From contig NZ_QKVK01000003.1 of NCBI RefSeq assembly GCF_003234965.1, positions 310,001 through 374,000 of the forward strand: a stretch of 64,000 nt of DNA. The letters run 5' to 3'. Source of the DNA: Aestuariivirga litoralis (GTDB lineage: Bacteria; Pseudomonadota; Alphaproteobacteria; Rhizobiales; Aestuariivirgaceae). The position numbers and the translations under genes were made by a program. Of the stretch, positions 36,715 through 46,605 are shown one piece after another (positions within the stretch are counted from its first letter, which is position 1; each line of letters opens with the position of its first letter). Under the pieces are notes generated by a model. It did not search any database and was not told the DNA's origin. It saw only the letters and a list, made by a program, of their open reading frames with translations.

Positions 36715-37047
36715 ATGACTGACCATCGTCTCGATGTTCTTGCAGCGCTTGGCGACGAGGTGATGCAGCGCAGGCAGGCATCTCCGGAGACCTCCTACAC
36801 CGCAAAGCTGCTGTCACAGGGGGTGGAGAAGTGTGCCAAGAAATTCGGCGAGGAAGCAGTTGAGCTCGCACTCGCCGCAGTCCTGCGCGAGAAGGCGCAC
36901 ACCACGTCCGAGGCTGCCGACGTTCTCTATCATCTGCTCGTTCTGCTCACTGCTGCCGACGTGAAACTGTCGGACGTGATGGCTGAACTTGCCCGCCGCC
37001 AGGGCATGAGCGGACTTGCTGAAAAAGCCTCCAGGCCCAAGGATTGA
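36715..37047 (+). CDS. hisE: Phosphoribosyl-ATP pyrophosphatase
   Basis: A 110-residue metal-dependent pyrophosphatase, the second step of histidine synthesis. [29 protein letters not shown] and [13 protein letters not shown] show the conserved acidic helices. HisI (the cyclohydrolase, often fused) is not in this cluster. The ATG at 36715 is preferred; one six bases upstream lies too near the AGG. It is followed by coaA after three bases, so the his transcript may reach into CoA synthesis. Confidence 0.9.
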   Translation: MTDHRLDVLAALGDEVMQRRQASPETSYTAKLLSQGVEKCAKKFGEEAVELALAAVLREKAHTTSEAADVLYHLLVLLTAADVKLSDVMAELARRQGMSGLAEKASRPKD

Positions 37048-37050
37048 TCC

Positions 37051-38001
37051 ATGGAAGAACTCGTCAAGGAAGTTTCCCCATTCCGCCGCTTCTCGCGCGA
37101 GGAATGGGCAGCCTTGCGCGCCGACACGCCGATGACGCTGACGCAGAGGGACCTCGACGAGCTGCGCGGCCTCAATGACCGCATCGATCTCGCAGAAGTC
37201 GAAACCATCTACCTGCCCCTGTCACGGCTGCTCAACCTCTATGTTGCGGCAACGCAGGGGCTGTTCCGCGCCACCAACAATTTCCTTCACCTCACCGACC
37301 GCAAGGTTCCCTATGTTATTGGCATGGCGGGCAGCGTGGCGGTCGGCAAGAGCACCACAGCGCGCATTCTGCAGCGCCTTCTGGCGCGCTGGCCCAAGCA
37401 CCCGAAAGTGGACCTGGTGACCACGGATGGTTTCCTGTTGCCGAATTCCATCCTCGAACGCGAAGGACTGATGACCCGAAAGGGCTTTCCGGAAAGCTAC
37501 GACCTCCCGGCAATCCTCCGTTTCCTCTCCGACATCAAGGCAGGCAAGCGCAATGTCACAGCGCCGCTCTATTCGCATCTCACCTATGACGTGCTGAAGG
37601 ACGAACGCGCCGTGATCGACCAGCCCGACATCCTGATCGTCGAAGGTGTCAACGTGCTGCAGACCGGGCGGCCGCCGCGCGATGGCCGCGGCATACCGAA
37701 CAGTTCGGATTTCTTCGATTTTTCAGTCTATATCGATGCTGATACGATGGACCTCAAGACGTGGTACATCGAGCGCTTCCTGACGCTCCGCGACAGCGCC
37801 TTCCGCAATCCCAGATCCTACTTCCACCGCTATTCCACTCTCACCGACAAGGAGTCGCGCGACACCGCGACTCGCATCTGGGACACGATCAACCTCGTGA
37901 ACCTGCGCGAAAACATCCTGCCCACACGGCCGCGTGCTGACCTCGTGCTCCGCAAGGGTGCCGATCACTTCATCCGCAGCGTCTTCCTCAGGAAGCTATA
38001 G
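37051..38001 (+). CDS. coaA: Type I pantothenate kinase
   Basis: A 316-residue enzyme that phosphorylates pantothenate, the first step of coenzyme A synthesis; in E. coli it is inhibited by CoA. The P-loop is [24 protein letters not shown], and [12 protein letters not shown] with [11 protein letters not shown] are family blocks. Its 3' end overlaps the convergent PfkB kinase gene by six bases. Placement next to hisE is common in alphaproteobacteria. Confidence 0.94.
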   Translation: MEELVKEVSPFRRFSREEWAALRADTPMTLTQRDLDELRGLNDRIDLAEVETIYLPLSRLLNLYVAATQGLFRATNNFLHLTDRKVPYVIGMAGSVAVGKSTTARILQRLLARWPKHPKVDLVTTDGFLLPNSILEREGLMTRKGFPESYDLPAILRFLSDIKAGKRNVTAPLYSHLTYDVLKDERAVIDQPDILIVEGVNVLQTGRPPRDGRGIPNSSDFFDFSVYIDADTMDLKTWYIERFLTLRDSAFRNPRSYFHRYSTLTDKESRDTATRIWDTINLVNLRENILPTRPRADLVLRKGADHFIRSVFLRKL

Positions 38002-38991
38002 CAGGCCCAAGTTTTCCGCGTGGCTGCGCAGCCTTACTTCGGGACGGGCGCCGATATGCGAGATGACTTCTGCCGCAGCCATGGACCCGAGCCGCGCCGA
38101 TTCATAAAGTGTCTTGCCATTGGTAACACCGTAAAGGAAACCGGCGGCGAAAAGATCACCGGCTCCCGTTACGTCAACGACCTTGCTTACCGGATGAGCA
38201 GGGCTCTCGAGTAATTCGTTGCCTTTGACGACCACGCAGCCCTTCTCGGAGCGCGTCACGACGGCGATGGGGCAATCGGCGGCTATGGCACTTACGGCGC
38301 CGTCGAAATTCTGTGTCTGGTACAGCGACTTGATCTCTGTCTCGTTGGCGAAAACGATATCGATGTCACTGCGGATGAGTTCGAGAAAACTGTCGCGGTG
38401 CCGCTCGACGCAGAAGGAGTCAGAGAGTGTGATCGACGTCTTGCGCCCCGCCGTCCGGGCAATGCGTGCCGCCAGCTTGAAGGCTTCCTTTGCCTCCGGC
38501 CGGTCCCACAGATAGCCCTCCATGTAGGTGACCTGCGCGGCCTCCACGATCCTGCTGTCGACGTCAGCTGTGGTGAAGTTCACGCAGGCGCCGAGATAAG
38601 TGTTCATCGTGCGCTCGCCATCCGGTGTCACCAGGATGAAGGAGCGGGCAGTCGCTGGGCCATCCGCCGCCGGGGGCGTGTCGAATGCAACACCCTGCGC
38701 CCGCATGTCATGACGGAAGATGGTGCCCAGCTGATCGGCCTTGACCTTGCCGAAATAGGCGGCCCGACCGCCCAGAGAGGCGAGACCCGCCGCAGTATTG
38801 CCCGCCGATCCGCCCGACACCTCGATCGCCTGGCCCATGTCCCCATAGAGTTCTTCGGCGCGCGCCTCATCAATCAGGTTCATCGAGCCCTTCACCAGCC
38901 CGTGGCGGGAGACGAAGTCCTCGCTCACCCGCGCGATAACGTCAACGATCGCATTGCCGATGCAGAGGACGTCGAAACCGGAAGCCGTCAT
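37996..38991 (-). CDS. PfkB-family (adenosine kinase-like) carbohydrate kinase
   Basis: A 331-residue ribokinase-type kinase. The two PfkB signatures are [24 protein letters not shown] and [17 protein letters not shown], with the catalytic aspartate in GAGD. Its overall sequence resembles alphaproteobacterial adenosine kinases, but a sugar substrate cannot be excluded. [16 protein letters not shown] lies before the ATP-binding half. It converges with coaA and overlaps by six bases. Confidence 0.88.
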   Translation of the reverse strand: MTASGFDVLCIGNAIVDVIARVSEDFVSRHGLVKGSMNLIDEARAEELYGDMGQAIEVSGGSAGNTAAGLASLGGRAAYFGKVKADQLGTIFRHDMRAQGVAFDTPPAADGPATARSFILVTPDGERTMNTYLGACVNFTTADVDSRIVEAAQVTYMEGYLWDRPEAKEAFKLAARIARTAGRKTSITLSDSFCVERHRDSFLELIRSDIDIVFANETEIKSLYQTQNFDGAVSAIAADCPIAVVTRSEKGCVVVKGNELLESPAHPVSKVVDVTGAGDLFAAGFLYGVTNGKTLYESARLGSMAAAEVISHIGARPEVRLRSHAENLGLL

Positions 38992-39068
38992 GGAAATCTC
39001 CTAGCCTTTTCCCACCGCCCTAGCGAAGCCAGCTTGCGCTGGCAAGCCGGGGTGATTACGTGGGAGAC

Positions 39069-39731
39069 ATGTTTACGTCTGCCATCCGAGCCTTTGGTGA
39101 CCTGTTTTCGCCAGAATTCCGCTCCGTGCTGCTCAAGGCGCTGGGGCTGACCATCGCGCTGTTCATTGCTGTTCTGGTGATCGCCGAGGTGCTGATCGCC
39201 AGCTTCACCCATTTTTCTTGGCCGTGGGCTGATCGGCTGGTGGAGATTGGCACGGGCCTCGCTCTGCTCGTTGCCTTCTTTTTCCTCATGTCACCCGTCA
39301 CCGCAGCCTTTGCCGGCCTTTTTCTCGACCGGATTGCCGAGAAGGTGGAGGAGCGGCATTACCCATGGGATCCGCGGGGTACGCCCCTGCCGGCGGGCAG
39401 GGCCATTCTTATGGCCATCCAGTTTTTCGTTGTGGTGTTGCTGGTGAACCTGGCCGTGCTGCCCACCGTGTTCTTCGGCTTTGGCGTCCTGGTCTTGATT
39501 GCCGCCAACGCCTATCTGATTGGGCGGGAATATTTCGAGATGGTTGCAATGAGGCATATGCCGGTGGAGGAGGCGAGGACTCTGCGGAAGGAAAACAGCC
39601 CCACCGTTTTCATTGCCGCGCTGTTGCCGGCGGTGATGTCTGTCGTGCCCTTCGTCAACCTCGTGGTGCCGCTGTTCTCGACGGCCTATTTCACCCATTT
39701 GTTCAAGTCGGTGCGGGCGTCTTCGGCCTGA
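39069..39731 (+). CDS. EI24/CysZ-like membrane protein
   Basis: A 220-residue membrane protein of the EI24 domain (sulfate transporter CysZ-like) family, with four or more hydrophobic stretches, including LGLTIALFIAVLVIAEVLIASF, LLVAFFFLMSPVTAAFAGLFLDRIA and FFVVVLLVNLAVLPTVFFGFGVLVLIAANAYLIGREYFEMVAMRH. Sulfate transport is shown for CysZ, not for this one. I chose the ATG at 39069, with GGGAG two bases before it. Its 3' end overlaps nth by 29 bases. Confidence 0.83.
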   Translation: MFTSAIRAFGDLFSPEFRSVLLKALGLTIALFIAVLVIAEVLIASFTHFSWPWADRLVEIGTGLALLVAFFFLMSPVTAAFAGLFLDRIAEKVEERHYPWDPRGTPLPAGRAILMAIQFFVVVLLVNLAVLPTVFFGFGVLVLIAANAYLIGREYFEMVAMRHMPVEEARTLRKENSPTVFIAALLPAVMSVVPFVNLVVPLFSTAYFTHLFKSVRASSA

Positions 39732-40362
39732 AGCGACAGATATCGGAGATGAGGCAGCGCCAGCATTCGGGCTTCCTCGCCTTGCACACATAGCGCCCGT
39801 GCAGGATCAGCCAGTGGTGGGCATGGCGACCATATCGGGCGGGCACCACCTTGAGCAGCTTCAGCTCCACCTCCAGCGGTGTCTTTCCGGGTGCCAGGCC
39901 AGTGCGGTTGCCAACCCGGAACAAATGCGTATCCACTGCGATGGTCGGGTGCCCAAAGGCGATGTTGAGCACCACATTGGCCGTCTTCCGCCCCACACCG
40001 GGAAGGGCTTCGAGAGCCTCCCGGTCGTCCGGCACGATACCTCCATGCTGGTCAAGTAGCTGATGCGACAGCAGAATCACATTCTTTGCCTTGCCGCGAA
40101 ACAGCCCGATGGTCTTGATCGCGTCACGCACCGTATCCTCCCCGAGAGCGACCATCTTTTCGGGGGAATCAGCAATGGCGAAGAGTGGCTTGGTGGCTTT
40201 GTTCACCCCCTCGTCCGTCGCCTGTGCCGAGAGCACGACGGCAACGAGCAGCGTGTAGGGATTGAGGTAATGGAGTTCACCCTTCGGCTCGGGATTGGCC
40301 GCGTGAAAGCGGCGGAAGATCTCCTCCACCTCCTCCTGTTTGAGACGGCTTGCCTTGGCCAT
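39703..40362 (-). CDS. nth: Endonuclease III
   Basis: A 219-residue DNA glycosylase/AP lyase for oxidised pyrimidines. The helix-hairpin-helix LEALPGVGRKTANVVLN and the catalytic aspartate loop IAVDTHLFRV are present. The [4Fe-4S] cysteines are in the C-x6-C-x2-C-x5-C arrangement in CKARKPECWRCLISDIC. I chose the ATG at 40362. The 3' end overlaps the EI24 gene by 29 bases. Confidence 0.94.
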   Translation of the reverse strand: MAKASRLKQEEVEEIFRRFHAANPEPKGELHYLNPYTLLVAVVLSAQATDEGVNKATKPLFAIADSPEKMVALGEDTVRDAIKTIGLFRGKAKNVILLSHQLLDQHGGIVPDDREALEALPGVGRKTANVVLNIAFGHPTIAVDTHLFRVGNRTGLAPGKTPLEVELKLLKVVPARYGRHAHHWLILHGRYVCKARKPECWRCLISDICRFRPKTPAPT

Positions 40363-40404
40363 GGCACTCGTGTTCCCTTGCAGACCTTGAGGTAGAACAG
40401 CGAT

Positions 40405-40881
40405 ATGGACCAGAGCAACAGCAAAGTCTGGCAGGCGACGTTGACGCCACACCGAAGCTTGAACCGGCAGGGCTATTTTGTCCTGATGGGGCTGGTGATC
40501 CTGGTAAATCTGGTCGTCGCGGGCATGTTCGTGGCGCTAGGGGCCTGGCCAATCGCCGGCTTTGCCGGACTGGATGTGCTGCTGGTCTGGTGGGCCTTCA
40601 GGGTCAACTTTGCCGATGCCCGGAAGCTGGAGCGCATTTCCATTACCGAGCACGAGCTGGTGATCGACCGTGAATGCGAAAGGCATCCTCCCCAGCAGCA
40701 ACGCTTTGTGCGCCGCTGGGTGCGTGTCGAGCTTGAAGAGGACCGGGAGCGCGAGCTGATCGGCAGTCTCGTGCTGGTATCCGGGCCGACCCGTATTTCG
40801 GTTGGAGAGTTCCTGGCTCCGGAAGAACGCAAGACCTTGGCAAATGCCCTGAGGTCGGCCCTTGCCATTCCACGGATCTGA
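40405..40881 (+). CDS. DUF2244 domain-containing membrane protein
   Basis: A 158-residue protein with two hydrophobic segments (LMGLVILVNLVVAGMFVALGAW and GFAGLDVLLVWWAFRVN), followed by a beta-rich soluble domain containing RISITEHELVIDRE. It fits DUF2244, a family often beside cytochrome oxidase or nth genes, with no known role. It is divergent from nth by 42 bases and is followed by the Ada-like gene. Confidence 0.82.
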   Translation: MDQSNSKVWQATLTPHRSLNRQGYFVLMGLVILVNLVVAGMFVALGAWPIAGFAGLDVLLVWWAFRVNFADARKLERISITEHELVIDRECERHPPQQQRFVRRWVRVELEEDRERELIGSLVLVSGPTRISVGEFLAPEERKTLANALRSALAIPRI

Positions 40882-40929
40882 TCAGGTTTCGGGTGGGAAA
40901 ATGGCACATCCGGGTTTAGCTTCCGGTTC

Positions 40930-41808
40930 ATGGAAAACGCCACGACCCTCACCGAAGCTGCCCGCGACTACGAACTGGTTCGCCGCAACCTTGATTACCT
41001 GCGCGAGCATTGGCGTGAGCAACCATCGCTCGCCCTGCTAGCTGAGCGCAATGACATGAGCGCCGCGCACTTGCAGCGGCTGTTCATGCGCTGGGCCGGG
41101 TTGAGCCCCAAGGCCTTCATACAGGCACTCACTATCGATCATGCCCGCACGCTGTTGCGGGACTCCGCCAGCGTCCTCGATACCAGCTATGAAGTCGGGT
41201 TGTCCGGTCCCGGTCGGCTGCACGATCTGTTCGTGACCCACGAGGGCATGACCCCCGGGGATTACAAGGCGCGTGGCAAAGGCCTCACCATCCGTTACGG
41301 TTTCCATCCCTGCCCGTTCGGCAAGGTTCTGCTGATGATGACTGAGAAGGGCATTTGCGGCTTGGCCTTCGCTGACGACGGTCGGGAACACGCCAGTTTT
41401 CTCGACATGCGAAGCCGCTGGCCTGAGGCGCAATTCGTTGAGGACACCGCTGCAACAGCGGTTCCGGTGGCGCGCATCTTCGACCCGGGGCGCTGGGTGG
41501 CGGAACAGCCGTTGCGCATCGTGTTCATCGGCACGGAATTTGAAACCAGGGTATGGCAAACCCTGCTGAAAATCCCCATGGGCCGCGCCACCACCTATTC
41601 CGACATCGCCGGTCACATCGGCAACCCCAAGGCCTCCCGCGCAGTGGGTGCGGCAGTGGGGCGCAATCCGATTTCTTTCGTGGTGCCATGCCACCGAGTG
41701 CTCGGCAAGTCAGGTAGCCTCTGCGGTTACCACTGGGGACTGACGCGCAAACAGGCCATTCTCGGGTGGGAAGCAGGCTTGGTGGCAGGAGGCAGCAAGG
41801 CCGCCTGA
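40930..41808 (+). CDS. Ada-like AraC-HTH/methylated-DNA-cysteine methyltransferase fusion
   Basis: A 292-residue two-domain protein. An N-terminal AraC-type HTH (about residues 25-112: SLALLAERNDMSAAHLQRLFMRWAG) is joined to a C-terminal O6-methylguanine methyltransferase (about 125-285) with catalytic cysteine C254 in PCHRV. The zinc-binding Ada domain that senses methylphosphotriesters in E. coli Ada is missing, so its self-activation, if any, must work differently. A hairpin overlaps the stop codons between it and irr. Confidence 0.92.
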   Translation: MENATTLTEAARDYELVRRNLDYLREHWREQPSLALLAERNDMSAAHLQRLFMRWAGLSPKAFIQALTIDHARTLLRDSASVLDTSYEVGLSGPGRLHDLFVTHEGMTPGDYKARGKGLTIRYGFHPCPFGKVLLMMTEKGICGLAFADDGREHASFLDMRSRWPEAQFVEDTAATAVPVARIFDPGRWVAEQPLRIVFIGTEFETRVWQTLLKIPMGRATTYSDIAGHIGNPKASRAVGAAVGRNPISFVVPCHRVLGKSGSLCGYHWGLTRKQAILGWEAGLVAGGSKAA

Positions 41809-41827
41809 GATCAGGAACCGGCCTTGC
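41795..41827. terminator. Inverted repeat between the Ada-like gene and irr
   Basis: GCAAGGCCG at 41795-41803 pairs with CGGCCTTGC at 41819-41827, spanning both stop codons of the convergent genes. An inner CCTGA/TCAGG could extend it. There is no T-run, so termination is uncertain. Confidence 0.4.
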
Positions 41828-42227
41828 GCAACCGGATGATGATGTCCACCCGGTCGATCTCTGTCCCAGTGGGAAGTGGTGGCAGGCCCATGACCTGAAG
41901 ATGCTCGGTACCGATATCGACCAGCGAATCCGTCTCTTCGATGTAGTAGTGGAAATGGTTCGAAGTGTTGGTGTCGAAGAAGGTGCGGTCACCCTCGAAG
42001 GCAACCTCGCGGAGAAGCCCTGCTGCCTTGAACTGGTTCAGCGTGTTGTAGACCGTGGCGAGAGAGACGTTGATACGGGCCGTAAGTGCCTCCTGGTGAA
42101 GGCTTTCCGCGCTCACGTGACGGTCTCCGGCCCCAAACAGGATGGCGGCCAGGGAAAGGCGTTGCCGGGTGGGGCGTAGCCCCGCCAGCCTCAGCCGTTC
42201 AGCCAGTGCGTTGTCCTGCAGATCCAT
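41811..42227 (-). CDS. irr: Fur-family iron response regulator Irr
   Basis: A 138-residue Fur-family protein. Irr in rhizobia responds to heme status and controls iron and heme genes. The winged helix starts LAGLRPTRQRLSLAAILF, and the Irr-type histidines are H91 and H93 in NHFHYYIEETDSLVDIG with H109 later. The N-terminal heme regulatory motif of Bradyrhizobium Irr is absent. A TATAAG at 42238-42243, with TTGCCT 18 bases further upstream, would give an almost leaderless mRNA. It is divergent from fabA. Confidence 0.9.
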   Translation of the reverse strand: MDLQDNALAERLRLAGLRPTRQRLSLAAILFGAGDRHVSAESLHQEALTARINVSLATVYNTLNQFKAAGLLREVAFEGDRTFFDTNTSNHFHYYIEETDSLVDIGTEHLQVMGLPPLPTGTEIDRVDIIIRLRKAGS

Positions 42228-42384
42228 GATCGAGCCTCTTATACGCGAAACCCCTTAGGCAAGGCAATCTTGGCGCCAGTGGGGCGGCCAACCCTTGCCC
42301 GAAAGCGGGCTTGGACCAGATATTTCCATGTGATAGGAACGGCGGAACCGGGGCGGGCCGGTGCAGTTTGGGACCAGAGGCAGA

Positions 42385-42897
42385 ATGAACCAACCGAAGT
42401 CGAGCTACGATTACGCGGATCTCTTGGCCTGCGGCCGCGGCGAACTCTTCGGGCCCGGGAACGCCCAGTTGCCCCTGCCCCCGATGCTGATGTTTGACCG
42501 CATCACGGAAATATCAAAGGATGGTGGCGCCGCAGGACTCGGCAAGGTTGTGGCCGAGTTTGATGTTAAACCTGATCTCTGGTTTTTCGGCTGCCATTTT
42601 CAGGGCGATCCCGTCATGCCGGGCTGCCTCGGTTTGGACGCCCTCTGGCAGATGACTGGCTTCTTCCTTGGCTGGCTGGGCGAGCCCGGACGTGGCCGCG
42701 CCCTGGGCGTTGGCGAGGTCAAACTGTCTGGTATGGTGACTCCCCTTGTCAAGAAAGTGACCTATGAAGTCGAGGTCACCCGTCTTATCCTGCGCAAACT
42801 CAAGATGGCGGTTTCGAACGGGATCATGAAGGCCGATGGTGAAACGGTCTATCAGGTTACCGATATGAAGGTCGGACTGTTCCAGCCCACGGCCTGA
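42385..42897 (+). CDS. fabA: 3-hydroxydecanoyl-ACP dehydratase/isomerase FabA
   Basis: A 170-residue enzyme that introduces the cis double bond of unsaturated fatty acids. The catalytic pair is H71 ([12 protein letters not shown]) and D85 (LGLDALWQM). The start [24 protein letters not shown] is conserved. I chose the ATG at 42385 over an upstream GTG. FabB and FabI follow on the same strand, so unsaturated fatty acid synthesis is fully grouped here. Confidence 0.94.
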   Translation: MNQPKSSYDYADLLACGRGELFGPGNAQLPLPPMLMFDRITEISKDGGAAGLGKVVAEFDVKPDLWFFGCHFQGDPVMPGCLGLDALWQMTGFFLGWLGEPGRGRALGVGEVKLSGMVTPLVKKVTYEVEVTRLILRKLKMAVSNGIMKADGETVYQVTDMKVGLFQPTA

Positions 42898-42911
42898 GAA
42901 AGGGAGTCAAC

Positions 42912-44123
42912 ATGCGGCGTGTCGTCGTGACCGGCCTCGGCATCGTGTCGAGCATCGGCAACAATGTGCAGGAAGTGCTGAATTCGCTGTTCGAGGCCAA
43001 ATCCGGCATCGTCAAGGCAGATCAGTACGAGAAACTCGGCTTCCGTTGCCAGGTACATGGCGCTCCCACCTTCGATCTCGAAAGCGTCGACCGCCGCGTG
43101 CGCCGTTTCATGGGAGACGGGGCGGCCTGGAACTATGCCGCCATGCAGCAGGCAATCGTTGATTCCGGACTGGAGGAGACGGACGTCAAGAATGACCGGA
43201 CTGGTATCATCATGGGTTCGGGCGGGCCCTCCACCCGCACCATCGTGCAAGCCGCCGACACAACCCGCGAAAAGGGCCCAAAGCGGGTCGGCCCCTTCGC
43301 CGTGCCCGCGGCCATGTCCAGCACCAACTCGGCAACGCTGGCGACACCCTTCGGTATCCGTGGCGTCAATTATTCGATCTCGTCGGCCTGCGCCACTTCT
43401 GCGCACTGCATCGGCAATGCAGCCGAGATGATCCAGTGGGGCAAGCAGGACGTGATGTTCGCCGGAGGCGGCGAGGAACTCGACTGGACCCTCTCGGTGT
43501 TGTTCGACGCGATGGGCGCCATGTCATCGAAGTACAACGACACGCCCGCTACCGCCTCCCGCGCTTATGACAAGAATCGCGACGGCTTCGTCATTGCCGG
43601 CGGTGCAGGCACTGTCGTCCTCGAGGAACTCGAGCACGCCAAGGCGCGTGGCGCCAAGATCTATGCTGAACTCATCGGCTATGGGGCAACGTCAGACGGC
43701 TACGACATGGTGCAGCCCTCAGGCGAGGGCGCGACCCGCTGCATGAAGCAGGCGCTCGGCAATGCCGGAACCATCGACTACATCAATCCGCACGGCACCT
43801 CGACGCCGATCGGTGACAAGAAGGAGATCGAGGCGATCCGCGCCGTCTTCGGCGACAGGATTCCGCCGATCTCAAGCACCAAGTCGCTGACCGGCCATTC
43901 ACTGGGAGCGGTGGGCGTGCAGGAGGCGATCTATTCGATCCTCATGATGAAGAACAACTTCCTCTGCGAAAGCGCTCACATCGAGGAACTCGACCCTGAC
44001 TTCGCCGATGTCCCGATCATCCGCAAGCGGATCGACAACGCCAAGATCGACACGGTGATGTCCAACAGCTTCGGCTTCGGTGGCACCAACGCAACCCTCG
44101 TCTTCCAGCGCTACAACGGCTGA
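42912..44123 (+). CDS. fabB: 3-oxoacyl-ACP synthase I
   Basis: A 403-residue condensing enzyme that extends the unsaturated acyl chains made with FabA. The active-site cysteine is C160 ([12 protein letters not shown]), and the two histidines are in [11 protein letters not shown] and [11 protein letters not shown]. Length is normal. It lies 14 bases after fabA and seven before the fabI start. Expression is probably as fabA-fabB-fabI. Confidence 0.95.
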   Translation: MRRVVVTGLGIVSSIGNNVQEVLNSLFEAKSGIVKADQYEKLGFRCQVHGAPTFDLESVDRRVRRFMGDGAAWNYAAMQQAIVDSGLEETDVKNDRTGIIMGSGGPSTRTIVQAADTTREKGPKRVGPFAVPAAMSSTNSATLATPFGIRGVNYSISSACATSAHCIGNAAEMIQWGKQDVMFAGGGEELDWTLSVLFDAMGAMSSKYNDTPATASRAYDKNRDGFVIAGGAGTVVLEELEHAKARGAKIYAELIGYGATSDGYDMVQPSGEGATRCMKQALGNAGTIDYINPHGTSTPIGDKKEIEAIRAVFGDRIPPISSTKSLTGHSLGAVGVQEAIYSILMMKNNFLCESAHIEELDPDFADVPIIRKRIDNAKIDTVMSNSFGFGGTNATLVFQRYNG

Positions 44124-44130
44124 TCTCCAC

Positions 44131-44952
<822 letters not shown>

Positions 44953-44993
44953 TATCTTCTGGATGAAGACCACTCCAGACAATGGAGTGTTTC

Positions 44994-45353
44994 ATGAGCA
45001 AGGACTGGAAGAACCTCATCGCCGAACTATCTTCGCCGCTGCGTGAACTGCGCGAGGGCGCCCCGGATGTCATGAAGGGCTTTTCCGGCATAGCCCAGGC
45101 AGCGTTGAAGGCCAATGCACTGGACACCAAGACGAAGGAACTGATCGCTCTGGCAATTGGCGTGGCCACGCGCTGTGATGACTGCATCGCCTTTCATTCC
45201 AAGGCGGCCGCTCTTCAGGGCGCGACCCGGGAAGAGATCCTCGAAACGCTGGGCATGGCGATCTACATGGGTGCGGGTCCATCCGTCATGTATGCCGCGC
45301 ATGCACTCGATGCGTTTGGACAGCTCGCTCCGCCAAAGGGTGAACCCGCCTAG
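44994..45353 (+). CDS. Carboxymuconolactone decarboxylase (AhpD-like) protein
   Basis: A 119-residue protein of the CMD/AhpD fold with the redox motif C61-D-D-C64 and H68 (RCDDCIAFHSKAA). AhpD-type proteins reduce peroxidases; decarboxylase activity is unlikely with this motif. AhpD is a peroxiredoxin partner, but no ahpC is next to it here. A GGAG six bases before the ATG at 44994 supports this start. Its 3' end overlaps moeB by four bases. Confidence 0.88.
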   Translation: MSKDWKNLIAELSSPLRELREGAPDVMKGFSGIAQAALKANALDTKTKELIALAIGVATRCDDCIAFHSKAAALQGATREEILETLGMAIYMGAGPSVMYAAHALDAFGQLAPPKGEPA

Positions 45354-46165
45354 CGGTCGAGATAGTTTGACTGCTGAAGGGATTTGATCGTCGGGTTGCG
45401 CCCCGTCAGGGGGTTTTCAGGATTCCAAGCCAGCTTCGTTTCATAGAAGCTGGTGGCGAGAGCGTCATACATCAGAAGCCGCCCTGCAAGGCTTTCCCCG
45501 ATGCCGAGGATTTCCTTGATCACCTCCATCGCCTGCATGGAACCCAGGATGCCCGGCAATGCGCCCAGGATACCGGCTTCCTCGCATGCGGGGAACAGGC
45601 CGCGTGGCGGCAGTTCGCCAATAAGGCAACGATATGTGGGCCATGGCGCGCCGTCCTGTCCCGTCTCATGTGGCTTGAAGGTGGAGAGCTGGCCGTCGAA
45701 TTGGCCGACCGCAGCCGTCACCAGTGTCTTTCGGGCGAAATAGCAGGCGTCACTGACGAGAAAGCGCGTGGGAAAGTTGTCGCAGCCATCAGCGACGATG
45801 TCATAGGACGATATGATGGCAAGCGCATTGTCCGCGGTGATCCGATGGGCATGCTCGATTACCTGTACATACGGGTTCAGGCCCTGCATCGTCTGGCGTG
45901 CACTGGAGGTCTTGGGGATTCCGATGCGAGCGGTGGTGTGGATGATCTGCCGTTGCAGGTTCGAAAGGCTCACCGTGTCATGGTCGACGATGCCGATGGT
46001 GCCGACACCCGCTGCAGCCAGATAATAAAGCAGTGGCGCGCCGAGCCCACCCGCGCCGATAACGAGAACCCTCGCATTCTTCAGCCGGTTCTGACCAGGA
46101 CCGCCGACCTCGTGCAGCACCAGATGCCGCGCATAACGCTCGACCTCGTCCGCTGACAGCGCCAT
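45350..46165 (-). CDS. moeB: MoeB/ThiF/HesA-family adenylyltransferase
   Basis: A 271-residue E1-like enzyme that adenylates the C-terminus of a ubiquitin-like sulfur carrier (MoaD or ThiS). GAGGLGAPLLYYLAAAGVGTIGIVD binds ATP, and DGCDNFPTRFLVSDACY and GSMQAMEVIKEIL are conserved. A cysteine in FPACEEAGILG matches the catalytic region. The four zinc-binding cysteines of E. coli MoeB are mostly absent (PTYRCL and NPLTG replace them), which I recall as common in alphaproteobacteria. It overlaps dut by one base and converges with the AhpD-like gene. Confidence 0.86.
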   Translation of the reverse strand: MALSADEVERYARHLVLHEVGGPGQNRLKNARVLVIGAGGLGAPLLYYLAAAGVGTIGIVDHDTVSLSNLQRQIIHTTARIGIPKTSSARQTMQGLNPYVQVIEHAHRITADNALAIISSYDIVADGCDNFPTRFLVSDACYFARKTLVTAAVGQFDGQLSTFKPHETGQDGAPWPTYRCLIGELPPRGLFPACEEAGILGALPGILGSMQAMEVIKEILGIGESLAGRLLMYDALATSFYETKLAWNPENPLTGRNPTIKSLQQSNYLDR

Positions 46166-46605
46166 CAGCGATGCCCTGACGAGCCGAAGCCTCCGGCACC
46201 ACGTGCTGTTTCGTCGAGCCTATCCACTTCCTGCCAGCCGATACGCGTAACTGGAGCAATCACCATCTGGGCGATCCGGTCACCGCGGGCGATCATGAAG
46301 TCGGCCTCGCCGTGGTTGATGAGTGGCACCTTCACCTCTCCGCGGTAATCGCAGTCGATGGTACCTGGTGAGTTGAGGACGGTGACGCCATGCTTCACAG
46401 CGAGGCCCGATCGTGGCCTCACCTGCGCCTCGAAGCCCTGTGGGAGGGCGATGGCTATTCCAGTGGGCACCAGGTGCCGTGCGCCTGGCTTCAGTGTCAC
46501 GGGCTCGGCAGCGCGCAGGTCCATGCCCGCTGCTCCTTCCGTTTCGTAGGCGGGCAGCGGCAGGTCCTGGTTGTGAGGGAGGCGCCTGATCTCGACCGTG
46601 GTCAT
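46165..46605 (-). CDS. dut: Deoxyuridine 5'-triphosphate nucleotidohydrolase
   Basis: A 146-residue trimeric enzyme that hydrolyses dUTP to dUMP, keeping uracil out of DNA. The motifs include [56 protein letters not shown], and the C-terminal arm [10 protein letters not shown] chose the ATG at 46605, which overlaps the coaBC stop by four bases. coaBC-dut is a widely conserved pairing. Confidence 0.95.
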   Translation of the reverse strand: MTTVEIRRLPHNQDLPLPAYETEGAAGMDLRAAEPVTLKPGARHLVPTGIAIALPQGFEAQVRPRSGLAVKHGVTVLNSPGTIDCDYRGEVKVPLINHGEADFMIARGDRIAQMVIAPVTRIGWQEVDRLDETARGAGGFGSSGHR

